From positions 1-7,482 of the forward strand of contig JAPULD010000181.1 of the NCBI GenBank assembly GCA_027295365.1: a DNA stretch of 7,482 nucleotides, given 5' to 3'. A program made the translations under genes and the position numbers. This stretch comes from Planctomycetota bacterium. Its GTDB lineage: Bacteria; Planctomycetota; Phycisphaerae; Phycisphaerales; SM1A02. The notes below the pieces were generated by a model. That model made no database searches and was not told where the DNA came from. It was given only the letters and a program-made list of their open reading frames with translations. Below, in pieces: positions 1 to 5,358 of the stretch. Each line of letters begins with the position of its first letter. Position 1 is the first letter of the stretch.

Positions 1-384
1 GCCGATCTCGACCCTGATTTTCAGGAACGATGCCTGCCCATCCTGAAGGCCGCCGCGGAGAAAGGCGAAGTGAGGCCCGGTGACGTGGCCTATCTCGAGG
101 ATCGCGTGCGGGTCGCCCAGAAACGCCCTCAACTCTATGGCACCCAATACGGTGTTCGCCATGACGCCGATGGCAATTCGATGAAGGATGCGAGCGGGGC
201 GATGATCTACCTGTTGCCCGTGGTCGAGGACGCGGCGGGGCTGGACGAACGTCGCGCCGCCGTGGGTCTGGGGCCTTGGTTCGAATACGAGACGATGATG
301 GCGAACATGCAGAATCGCGAGCCATCCAAGACGCCGACCGATTGGGATGACACGCTTCCAATTGATCCTCAACGAAAGCGATGA
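1..384 (+). CDS. DUF6624 family protein, 3' part (5' end lies outside the window)
   Basis: The frame is open from base 1 to the TGA at 382-384 and gives 127 visible residues. It reads through a GTG at 70 that should not be taken as the start, because the conserved family sequence continues upstream of it. Visible landmarks are ADLDPDFQERCLPIL at the left edge, then GEVRPGDVAYLEDRVRVA, then RPQLYGTQYG, and later DERRAAVGLGPWFEY. From memory this order (DPxFQ, LAYLxDRV, PQxYGTQ, RR..LGL..) is the signature of the DUF6624 family. The family has no established biochemical role, so I assign none. The C-terminal 25 or so residues (NREPSKTPTDWDDTLPIDPQRKR) are polar and probably a disordered tail. 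No signal peptide can be judged because the N-terminus is missing. The next good gene begins almost 480 bp downstream, so no operon partner is evident on this side. Confidence 0.85.
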   Translation, partial: ADLDPDFQERCLPILKAAAEKGEVRPGDVAYLEDRVRVAQKRPQLYGTQYGVRHDADGNSMKDASGAMIYLLPVVEDAAGLDERRAAVGLGPWFEYETMMANMQNREPSKTPTDWDDTLPIDPQRKR

Positions 385-596
385 AGACAATGCTCCGCTT
401 GAAGACTTCTAAGACCAAGGGACTACATCAAGAATGTTTTCTTGGTGTGGTTCAAAGTTTTCAATGGCATGAGGATGATGAGCAACATCCTCACTCAAAC
501 GCGAACAATGATTCGCATCAGCGTGGCGCGATTCTTCTAACCCACGTTGACACAAGACAATCCGTTTCACATGATCACGAGGTGATCAAGACGTGA
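381..596 (+). CDS. Doubtful small ORF, 71 codons, overlapping the DUF6624 stop
   Basis: The ATG at 381 overlaps the TGA of the preceding gene as ATGA, the usual layout of translationally coupled genes. That is the only point in its favour. The predicted peptide begins MKTMLRLKTSKTKGLHQ, is rich in His, Asp, Ser and Gln, has no hydrophobic core and matches no family I recognise. Its last codons run through a strong hairpin at 566-597, which suggests untranslated DNA. I list it only so that the possibility is recorded; most likely it is chance open frame in an intergenic region. Confidence 0.12.
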   Translation: MKTMLRLKTSKTKGLHQECFLGVVQSFQWHEDDEQHPHSNANNDSHQRGAILLTHVDTRQSVSHDHEVIKT

Positions 597-597
597 A
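566..597. repeat. Strong two-part hairpin (inverted repeat)
   Basis: TGATCAC at 572-578 and GTGATCA at 582-588 are perfect complements around a GAG triloop. Outside them TTCAC (566-570) pairs with GTGAA (593-597) across a 1-by-4 internal loop, giving 12 base pairs in all. CACATG (568-573) also has its complement CATGTG at 599-604, an alternative pairing. No T-run follows, so it is not a textbook intrinsic terminator. It could be a terminator for the DUF6624 transcript, an RNA-processing structure or a protein-binding site. Confidence 0.55.
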
Positions 598-616
598 CCA
601 TGTGTTACCCCGATCA

Positions 617-628
617 TCAATCGATTGA
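617..628. repeat. 12-bp perfect palindrome TCAATCGATTGA
   Basis: TCAATC is followed directly by its reverse complement GATTGA. A symmetric site of this size upstream of a gene could be a dimeric regulator's operator. It lies about 230 bp before the lipoprotein start, so the link to that gene is weak, and one 12-bp palindrome in a window this size is only mildly unexpected. Confidence 0.3.
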
Positions 629-683
629 AAGTTTTTGAGTTCATCAAATTGCATCCGGTTGCAGTGAAATTCCTGATTTTCTC

Positions 684-711
684 TTGCATAAGAACCATTT
701 GCCCCGATACT
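684..711 (+). promoter_or_regulatory. Weak candidate sigma-70-type promoter for the lipoprotein gene
   Basis: TTGCAT (684-689) and GATACT (706-711) are 16 bp apart and share three and four bases with the -35 and -10 consensus. Transcription would begin near 718 and leave a leader of about 140 nt before the ATG at 859. No better pair was seen by eye, but such weak matches are common by chance. Confidence 0.22.
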
Positions 712-858
712 TCCGCGTAGTGTTGGAGGTCTTCATCGCCTATGGCTCGGACGGTTCTTTGCTCGAGAATTGAGCCTCAAGGCATGATCGACCCGGATTG
801 ACCAATTCATTTCCCGCCGCCGCTCAGAAACGAACAACATTGCAGGAGTGCCAGACGA

Positions 859-1683
859 ATGAAGATTCATTCTGCGCTGTTCGTTTTGCTACTGTTGACT
901 GGCTGCGAACCCCTTCAGGACGATTCGCAACCCCATATCGTGCTCGTTGAGAATCCAGTATCGAGCGTTCAATTCGAAACGGCGAGCACTGTTTCAAGCG
1001 ATCTGTCCGCCCCATCACCATACGACGCTTTCAAAGTGCTTCCCGATTCCCTGATGAAAGTCATCGGCGCTCGAGTGCCCATGAGCAGTCAGATCGTCAT
1101 TCGACCCAAACACGACGACCTCATCACGAGTGAAATTCTGGTCAAGCAACTGTTCGACCAGCAAACCACCATGGAGCTCCTGCTCATCGACGCGGGTAAT
1201 CTCCTGACCGAATTCCCTCCAGTACCCAATCTGACTGATGCGGAGATGAAGGCGGGCAAGTTTCATGATTCCATCCAGCTCAGACTGAGCGCAAACAGTC
1301 GATTTCTTCTGGCCGATGCCATTCGATGCTGGTCGGCTGAGGATTTCGAGGGGTGTACCCAGCGCTACATCGCTTCGCTGCAAATCGGCGTGTGTCTCAT
1401 CCGGGACGATGACTCGATGAACTTCATCCAAGGGGCATGCGTGCTCAGGCCGATACTCCTCGAATTCGATTTTCTGATCAGCGAGGGCTTGGACGAGCAG
1501 GTGACTTTCCTGCAAAGAAACGAGATCGGAAAACTGGTGGCCAAGGTCGGGGATCATTGGCCCGTCACGCAAAACATGGACAGCCTCGTGGGACAAGCCT
1601 GGAAAAGACTTGACCTCACCTTCAACGCCTTCGATTCCATGAATAAGAATCTGGCCTTGAACGACATGCTGACCCAAGAGTGA
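859..1683 (+). CDS. Lipoprotein of unknown function, 274 aa
   Basis: The start ATG has a good ribosome binding site, AGGAG at 844-848, ten bases upstream. The N-terminus is a lipoprotein signal peptide: MKIHS, a hydrophobic stretch (residues 6-13), and the lipobox L-T-G-C with Cys16 as the expected lipidated residue. The product should be anchored to a membrane facing the periplasm. Residues 17-60 are polar and probably a flexible linker. The rest is mainly helical. Residues 140-182 (beginning LRLSANSRFLLADAIRCW) have the look of paired TPR-like helices, in which a resident-time or resource-counting protein would be only a guess. The conserved feel resembles hypothetical planctomycete lipoproteins, but I recognise no named family and assign no function. 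It is flanked by non-coding DNA on both sides (about 470 and 430 bp) and so is probably transcribed alone. Confidence 0.82.
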   Translation: MKIHSALFVLLLLTGCEPLQDDSQPHIVLVENPVSSVQFETASTVSSDLSAPSPYDAFKVLPDSLMKVIGARVPMSSQIVIRPKHDDLITSEILVKQLFDQQTTMELLLIDAGNLLTEFPPVPNLTDAEMKAGKFHDSIQLRLSANSRFLLADAIRCWSAEDFEGCTQRYIASLQIGVCLIRDDDSMNFIQGACVLRPILLEFDFLISEGLDEQVTFLQRNEIGKLVAKVGDHWPVTQNMDSLVGQAWKRLDLTFNAFDSMNKNLALNDMLTQE

Positions 1684-1853
1684 CCGGCTCTTGTACGCGA
1701 CGGGCTCATCCTACGCCCTCATCTCAAATTCCTGCGCCCCGACTTCTTCGTGTTCGCTTTCACCTTGATGAATCTGTGAATTTCGAATCAGCCTACGTTC
1801 ATTCAATTCATCGAAGATTTTTCACATCAATCCGTGGTATTCGTACGAAACAT

Positions 1854-1878
1854 GGCGTGCTAAATTTTTAGCACAGCC
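1854..1878. repeat. Strong hairpin; possible transcription terminator or 3'-end structure
   Basis: GTGCTAAATTTTTAGCAC at 1857-1874 is perfectly self-complementary: eight base pairs with a two-base TT loop, or seven with a four-base loop. GGC (1854-1856) then pairs with GCC (1876-1878) across a single bulged A, making 11 pairs in total. No T-run follows on the plus strand, so rho-independent termination is uncertain. It is about 170 bases after the lipoprotein stop codon. Confidence 0.55.
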
Positions 1879-2026
1879 TGCAGCGTGGAACACACCCAAG
1901 GCTGAAGTTCCAGACTCAGGGGATACATCGCTCGTTTTCCGGCCAAATTTCCAGGCTATCCGAAGGGAGGAAACCCGGGTTATTCAGAAGACTTGTCCGG
2001 ACTTGACGATCTGTCTTGATTTATCC

Positions 2027-2056
2027 TTGCCGATCCGCCGAGAAGTCTCATATCCT
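2027..2056 (+). promoter_or_regulatory. Candidate promoter for the ybeY-CNNM/CBS operon
   Basis: TTGCCG (2027-2032) and TATCCT (2051-2056) are separated by 18 bp and each matches four of six consensus bases. Transcription would begin around 2063, leaving about 50 nt before the first candidate start at 2113. An imperfect symmetric sequence (CATAT ... ATATG, 2049-2066) overlaps the -10. The call rests on position and weak consensus only. Confidence 0.27.
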
Positions 2057-2112
2057 ATGGAATATGTCGAGCGCCGACCCGACCCCACGTTCGACTGATG
2101 GTTTGAACTTCC

Positions 2113-2706
2113 ATGAACTTCCACGCCCCTTGCCTGAACATGATCATGTCAGAATTGAATGACCAGAGAGAAATGGACGAGCCCGACTCGTCCAGCGACT
2201 CTGAGATTCCTCCTGAACAAAGCGGTCCGATCGACCATGAACCCTTCGTCGGGATTGAGGTCGTTGCTTCCGATACCTTGGCTTGCGAATCAGTTGATCT
2301 CGATTGGATCCGCGAATGGCTTCAGCGCGCGGCAGAGCACCAAGGTTCCGCCATCGAGCGTTTGAGCATACGTGTGTACGAGAATGAGGCGATGGCGCAT
2401 CTGCACGAGCAGTTTGGGGGCCCGGCCACACCCACCGATGTCCTGACTTTTCCCATGCACGATGGAACACCCATCGAGGCGGACATCGCGATCTGCATCG
2501 ACGTTGCCCGGGAAAAGGCGGCCGAACAAGGACACACCGTCGAACGCGAATTGTTGCTCTACGCGCTGCACGGTTTGTTGCATTGCGTCGGGTTCGACGA
2601 TCATGCCGAGTCTGATTACGCAACCATGCACGCCGAAGAGGATCGCATCCTGGAAGCCATCGGTATCGGCGCCTTGTTCAAGCCACTCGGAGGCGATGAT
2701 TCATGA
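2113..2706 (+). CDS. ybeY: Endoribonuclease YbeY (rRNA maturation / ribosome quality control)
   Basis: YbeY is a single-strand-specific, zinc-dependent endoribonuclease of the cytoplasm, needed for 16S rRNA 3' processing and quality control of 70S ribosomes. The family's metal motif is present as HGLLHCVGFDDH (residues 153-164). In the family register the ligands are His153, His157 and position 163, which is Asp here rather than the His of E. coli, with His164 next to it. The second signature, PTDVLTFP (107-114), is also present. The core begins near residue 46. The first 45 residues are acidic and unlike the family, so the protein (197 aa against about 155 usual) either has an N-terminal extension or starts later: in-frame ATGs lie at 2140, 2146 and 2173, and none of the starts has a clear ribosome binding site. 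Its TGA overlaps the next ATG as ATGA, indicating translational coupling. An aligned position that is Arg59 in E. coli YbeY appears to be Gly102. Confidence 0.95.
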   Translation: MNFHAPCLNMIMSELNDQREMDEPDSSSDSEIPPEQSGPIDHEPFVGIEVVASDTLACESVDLDWIREWLQRAAEHQGSAIERLSIRVYENEAMAHLHEQFGGPATPTDVLTFPMHDGTPIEADIAICIDVAREKAAEQGHTVERELLLYALHGLLHCVGFDDHAESDYATMHAEEDRILEAIGIGALFKPLGGDDS

Positions 2707-3998
2707 TTGTCATGGCAATCATCGCATGTCTTGTGGGGGCGACCTACCTGTCCGCCCTGACGTTGTCGTTGCGCCAGCTCAGCAAGCCAGAGCTTCGCCG
2801 CCGCCTCGAGGCCCGAAAGCAGGAGGCCAAGGGGGTGCGCCTTCTGGAACGCCTGGATGCGACAATCTACTTTACCTCGTTGCTGTGTATCTGCTTCAGG
2901 CTGGGCGTGTTCATCTTCGTCTTGCTGGAATTGATCGGCCTTGGCGAGAATACAAAGCTTGAATTGAATCCCCTGTTGATCAGTTGCGCGATCTCCGTGG
3001 GCCTTGTGTGGCTGTTCAGCACCGTCATCAGCTCGGCCATCGCCAAGTACGCCGGGACCGGCACCGTGGTGCGTTCGATGTGGTTGCTTCTGGTGTTCGG
3101 AGCGTTGGGCACCCCCATGACGGCATTGGTCGGCTTCATTGACGAAGCGGTCAAACGCCTCGCAGGGGCGAATCTCGATGACCGTCGCGAGCCGGAGGAG
3201 GAAATCCTTCGCAGCATCGAGGAACAGCAGTTCGAGGGAAGCATCGACGAGGATGCCGCGACATTACTTGAGAATGTCGTTGAGTTCCGCACCACCGACG
3301 TGGCTGAGGTCATGACCCCCCGCACCGATATCGAAGGCATCGAGCGGACCGACGACTTGACGACGATCCGTGAATTTATCATCGAAGCGGGCCATTCCCG
3401 CATCCCGGTTTACGAAGAGAATCTCGACAAAATACTTGGCATTCTCTACGTCAAGGACCTGATCCCCTTCCTGGGAACCGACGGGGCGGACTTCGAGCTC
3501 AACGAATTGCTCCGCCAACCCTTTGTGATGCCGATGACGAAGGTCGTCAGTGAGTTGCTGAGTGATTTCCAGCGCAGCGAAGTGCACTTGGCCATCGTGA
3601 TTGATGAATATGGAGGCACCGCCGGGCTGGTGACCATCGAGGACGTGCTGGAGGAGATCGTGGGCGAGATTCACGACGAGCACGAACCCGACGACGAGGA
3701 GGAACCGACGCTCAAGGCCATCGACGCGACGCATGCCGAGGTGGATGGCCGGTATCACATCGACGACCTCAATGACGCGCTGGGGCTCAAGCTCCCCGAG
3801 GATGCGGACTACGACACCGTGGCGGGGTTCGTCTTGGCCCAACTGGGCCGCGTCCCCAAGAAGGGGGATTCGTTCGAAGCGAAGGGCGCGAGGTTCATTG
3901 CCTTGGAAGCCAGCCCCACGACGGTGCAGCGGATCGCGGTGGAGTTGCTAGAGCCCGTGGAAGCGGTCGGGGAGGCGAAGAATGGGAATGAGGGGTAA
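2703..3998 (+). CDS. CNNM/CBS/CorC_HlyC membrane protein (hemolysin C/CorC-like; probable Mg2+-linked transporter)
   Basis: The 431-residue protein has the full CorC/HlyC-type architecture. The N-terminal CNNM (DUF21) membrane part has about four hydrophobic segments, near residues 2-22, 55-80, 90-112 and 124-146. A linker with charged helices follows (about 160-195). CBS domain 1 runs about 199-257 (VMTPRTDI ... HSRIPVY ... GILYVKDL) and CBS domain 2 about 272-325 (FVMPM ... HLAIVIDEYGGTAGLVTIEDVLEEIVGEI). An acidic hinge at 324-336 leads to the CorC_HlyC domain (about 337-417). In characterised relatives the CBS pair binds adenine nucleotide with Mg2+ and the membrane part moves Mg2+. E. 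coli YbeX/CorC shares the CBS and C-terminal domains but lacks the CNNM membrane domain, so I give no symbol. The ATG overlaps the ybeY stop, preserving the ybeY-corC neighbourhood seen in many bacteria and consistent with a role tied to ribosome maturation or Mg2+ supply. 'Hemolysin' is a historical name, not evidence of toxicity. Confidence 0.93.
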   Translation: MIVMAIIACLVGATYLSALTLSLRQLSKPELRRRLEARKQEAKGVRLLERLDATIYFTSLLCICFRLGVFIFVLLELIGLGENTKLELNPLLISCAISVGLVWLFSTVISSAIAKYAGTGTVVRSMWLLLVFGALGTPMTALVGFIDEAVKRLAGANLDDRREPEEEILRSIEEQQFEGSIDEDAATLLENVVEFRTTDVAEVMTPRTDIEGIERTDDLTTIREFIIEAGHSRIPVYEENLDKILGILYVKDLIPFLGTDGADFELNELLRQPFVMPMTKVVSELLSDFQRSEVHLAIVIDEYGGTAGLVTIEDVLEEIVGEIHDEHEPDDEEEPTLKAIDATHAEVDGRYHIDDLNDALGLKLPEDADYDTVAGFVLAQLGRVPKKGDSFEAKGARFIALEASPTTVQRIAVELLEPVEAVGEAKNGNEG

Positions 3999-4072
3999 TC
4001 GTAGTCGTAGTCGTCACTTGCGATTCTCGATGGGCAGCAATTTGGCTATAAACGCCGCCGGACCATTCCCTT

Positions 4073-4477
4073 CTATTTCTTGGCCGACTTTTTTATTCTT
4101 TGACCTTTAGTTTTCTTTTTTGCTTTCGTCTTCTTCTTGTGTCCAATTTTCTTTGTTGTGGCATGTTGGGCAGGTGCTTTCTCCTCTATTTCTCCGAATC
4201 GTTCTTCATATTTCTCAATATTACCCTCAATCGCTTTTGACAATCTTCGTATTTGCATGGGCGTCATCATGACTCGTGCAGTCAGATGAGTATCGCCGTC
4301 ATATTGAACACAAAAATTTATCATGAAATCATGGGGAGTATGAGAAACGAGTGCATAATTACTAAACACACCACGAAGCAGCGCGGGTTCCGCACGCACC
4401 TCAAGTGCCTCTTTGGTAAATGCTTCAGAACTAGTCGTCATTTTTTTTGGTACAGGCATTCGCGCATCCTCACTCAC
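4073..4477 (-). CDS. DUF3467 family protein with a lysine-rich C-terminal tail
   Basis: Residues 27-97 carry the DUF3467 pattern as I know it: an N-SNYALVSHTPHDFMINF strand segment, then VMMTPMQIRRLSKAIEGNI and EKYEERFGEI. The family is short, widespread in bacteria and archaea, and has no settled function. Residues 109-134 form a basic tail with 14 lysines and one arginine in 26 positions (GHKKKTKAKKKTKG and on), which I would expect to bind nucleic acid or another polyanion. The GTG at 4477 overlaps the upstream gene's TGA (GTGA), so it is translated by coupling. An internal ATG at 4459, residue 7, has GAGGA about seven bases upstream and may be the true start (128 aa). The gene is AT-rich compared with the flanking plus-strand genes and converges on the CNNM/CBS gene 74 bp away, with no clear terminator between them. 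Confidence 0.87.
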   Translation of the reverse strand: MSEDARMPVPKKMTTSSEAFTKEALEVRAEPALLRGVFSNYALVSHTPHDFMINFCVQYDGDTHLTARVMMTPMQIRRLSKAIEGNIEKYEERFGEIEEKAPAQHATTKKIGHKKKTKAKKKTKGQRIKKSAKK

Positions 4478-5193
4478 AATGCAAGTTTGTTCAGTACAGA
4501 TTTGAGTGTTCTTTGCAACTGATCCCTATCTTTTTTGCAGTGCGATATAAGTTCTTTCTTCTTTTTCGGATCCGGCGTAAAAGCAACGCTGTGATCGCAT
4601 ATGTATCGCACTATTTGCTTCGCCGGTCCCGTTGCAGTCTTATATCCGCTGGTCATTGTTTGAGTTCGAACATCGTGAAACAAGCATATTGGTCTCCTGT
4701 GATTAGCACAATTCCGATAGCTAACCATCCTACTGCGCAAATGACTTTTTGCAAGAGCTTCGATGACTGACAAGCAGCCTGGTTTTGGCGTTAGTTTTCT
4801 TAAAATTTTCAATACGCTGTTAAAGCTTACATCCTTTTCCTTTATCTTCAGATCTTCCGTCTGGTTAACTACTTGTGCAAGTATATCAAGTGCAGAATAG
4901 ACCCATGTCCAAAATGAATCACAATAGAATTCTGCTATTTTATCAGAGCCAAAATACTCATCTGTTGAGGAAGTAGATTCGATGCTGGTGGCATTAAGCT
5001 GATCAAACTGTTTAAGGCAATAATCGATTTGTAGCAGTCTCGAATTGAGTCCTTCTAGATATAATTCAACCTTTTCTCTTCTTCGTTTAGAAAAATCATC
5101 AGACCGAGTCTTAAGTTTTTCAATTGCAATTTTCATCTGGAAGATATCGAACGATTGCAGACAAAGTATGCTATACACCCGAAGACCCCGCAC
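4474..5193 (-). CDS. HEPN-like all-helical protein with R-N-x3-H motif; candidate RNase/toxin component
   Basis: I recognise no named family with certainty, but the layout fits a HEPN domain. Residues 85-112 (KIAEFYCDSFWTWVYSALDILAQ ...) read as a long helix of the kind that opens such domains. Residues 150-170 contain Y-R160-N161-C-A-N-H165-R-R-P, which is the R-[polar]-x3-H signature of HEPN ribonucleases. Residues 20-60 look like a charged helical region and the C-terminus (205-239) is helical and basic. There is no signal peptide or membrane segment, so it is presumably cytoplasmic. Its start is uncertain: the longest frame opens at GTG 5193 with AGGCGG just upstream, but those first codons lie in GC-rich sequence, and ATG 5136 (220 aa) is a good alternative. 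It overlaps the DUF3467 gene by four bases, so the two form an operon with this gene first. A hand count over 4501-4560 gives 35% GC, against 60% over 5401-5460 in nfo. Confidence 0.8.
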   Translation of the reverse strand: MRGLRVYSILCLQSFDIFQMKIAIEKLKTRSDDFSKRRREKVELYLEGLNSRLLQIDYCLKQFDQLNATSIESTSSTDEYFGSDKIAEFYCDSFWTWVYSALDILAQVVNQTEDLKIKEKDVSFNSVLKILRKLTPKPGCLSVIEALAKSHLRSRMVSYRNCANHRRPICLFHDVRTQTMTSGYKTATGPAKQIVRYICDHSVAFTPDPKKKKELISHCKKDRDQLQRTLKSVLNKLAL

Positions 5194-5198
5194 CCCGC
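5185..5198. repeat. Two-copy 7-bp tandem repeat (ACCCCGC) over the HEPN-like start
   Basis: ACCCCGC occurs twice head to tail at 5185-5191 and 5192-5198. On the minus strand this reads GCGGGGTGCGGGGT and overlaps the GTG start codon at 5193-5191. It is the GC-rich edge of an AT-rich gene, which is one reason to suspect that translation begins downstream at 5136. Confidence 0.5.
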
Positions 5199-5226
5199 CT
5201 CGAAGGGGAAGTGCCCTCGTGGTTGC

Positions 5227-5235
5227 ATCATATCA
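5227..5235 (-). promoter_or_regulatory. Candidate extended -10 promoter for the HEPN-like/DUF3467 pair
   Basis: Read on the minus strand, positions 5235-5227 are TGATATGAT: TATGAT matches five of six -10 bases and is preceded by TGn, the extended -10 element that can replace a weak -35. No good -35 is seen 16-18 bp upstream. Transcription would start near 5220, 27 nt before GTG 5193 or 84 nt before ATG 5136. Confidence 0.4.
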
Positions 5236-5240
5236 GATGT

Positions 5241-5271
5241 GATTACTAAACGGAAGTCGGGATACGTAATC
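5241..5271. repeat. Spaced inverted repeat GATTAC/GTAATC upstream of the minus-strand pair
   Basis: GATTAC at 5241-5246 and its exact complement GTAATC at 5266-5271 are separated by 19 bp, with centres 25 bp apart. It lies just upstream of the candidate minus-strand -10 and about 90 bp before nfo, where an operator for either gene could sit. Six-base arms at this spacing can easily arise by chance. Confidence 0.25.
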
Positions 5272-5310
5272 TTCTCACTTATGACTCATGGCTAGTTGCA
5301 CTTCACCCAA

Positions 5311-5320
5311 CCCCCCCCCC
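5311..5320. repeat. Homopolymer run of ten C, in a C-rich leader before nfo
   Basis: Ten consecutive Cs lie 38 bases before the nfo ATG. The whole stretch from 5301 to 5358 is almost devoid of G and has further C runs at 5306-5308, 5338-5342 and 5353-5358. Runs of this kind are prone to replication slippage. Confidence 0.85.
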
Positions 5321-5358
5321 ACCAACGCCTTACCTCGCCCCCTGCCTACCATCCCCCC

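Larger units (their letters stand above)
385..858. other. Gene-poor region between DUF6624 and the first lipoprotein
   Basis: These 474 bp contain only the doubtful ORF at 381-596. The visible structure is a long hairpin at 566-597, a perfect 12-bp palindrome at 617-628, and a weak candidate promoter near 684-711. A GGAGG at 725-729 lies 12 bases before an ATG at 742 that opens only 19 codons, ending at the TGA at 799-801. I see no tRNA, rRNA or mobile-element signature. Confidence 0.6.
1684..2112. other. Non-coding region between the lipoprotein and ybeY
   Basis: No convincing gene is visible in these 429 bp. It holds a strong hairpin (1854-1878), a second hairpin with arms TGGAAC (1886-1891) and GTTCCA (1907-1912) around a 15-base loop, the 10-bp palindrome AACCCGGGTT (1972-1981), and a candidate promoter at 2027-2056. 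A short open frame at 1680-1871 overlaps the lipoprotein stop but its peptide is Arg/Ser/Pro/His-rich, without recognisable features. The two neighbouring hairpins at 1854-1912 could belong to one structured RNA, either a 3' end or a small RNA. Confidence 0.55.

Noticed and set aside
742..801. 19-codon ORF (begins MARTVLCSR) with GGAGG upstream, as a possible leader peptide
   Set aside because: The 12-base spacing is long, the gene downstream is not of a type known for leader-peptide control, and the peptide has no run of regulatory codons.
1680..1871. 63-codon ORF overlapping the lipoprotein stop
   Set aside because: The peptide is rich in Arg, Ser, Pro and His, with no motif and no ribosome binding site, and its end runs into the strong hairpin at 1854-1878. 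I also considered it as a frameshifted continuation of the lipoprotein, but nothing in it looks like a continuation.
3996..4026. TCGTAGTCGTAGTCG short tandem repeat and AATCG/CGATT pairing after the CNNM/CBS gene, as a terminator
   Set aside because: Only 2.5 repeat units and a five-base stem with a long loop and no T-run; no terminator can be supported between the convergent genes.
4660..4685. GAGTTCGAAC, resembling a tRNA T-loop
   Set aside because: It lies inside the HEPN-like coding sequence and no acceptor, D-arm or anticodon stem can be paired around it.
4014..5287. Imperfect direct repeats (TCACTT then 4 of 7 further bases) at 4014-4026 and 5275-5287 flanking the HEPN-like/DUF3467 pair
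   Set aside because: A six-base exact match between two stretches of about 80 bp is expected by chance, and the 10-of-13 extension is too weak to call a target duplication or attachment site.
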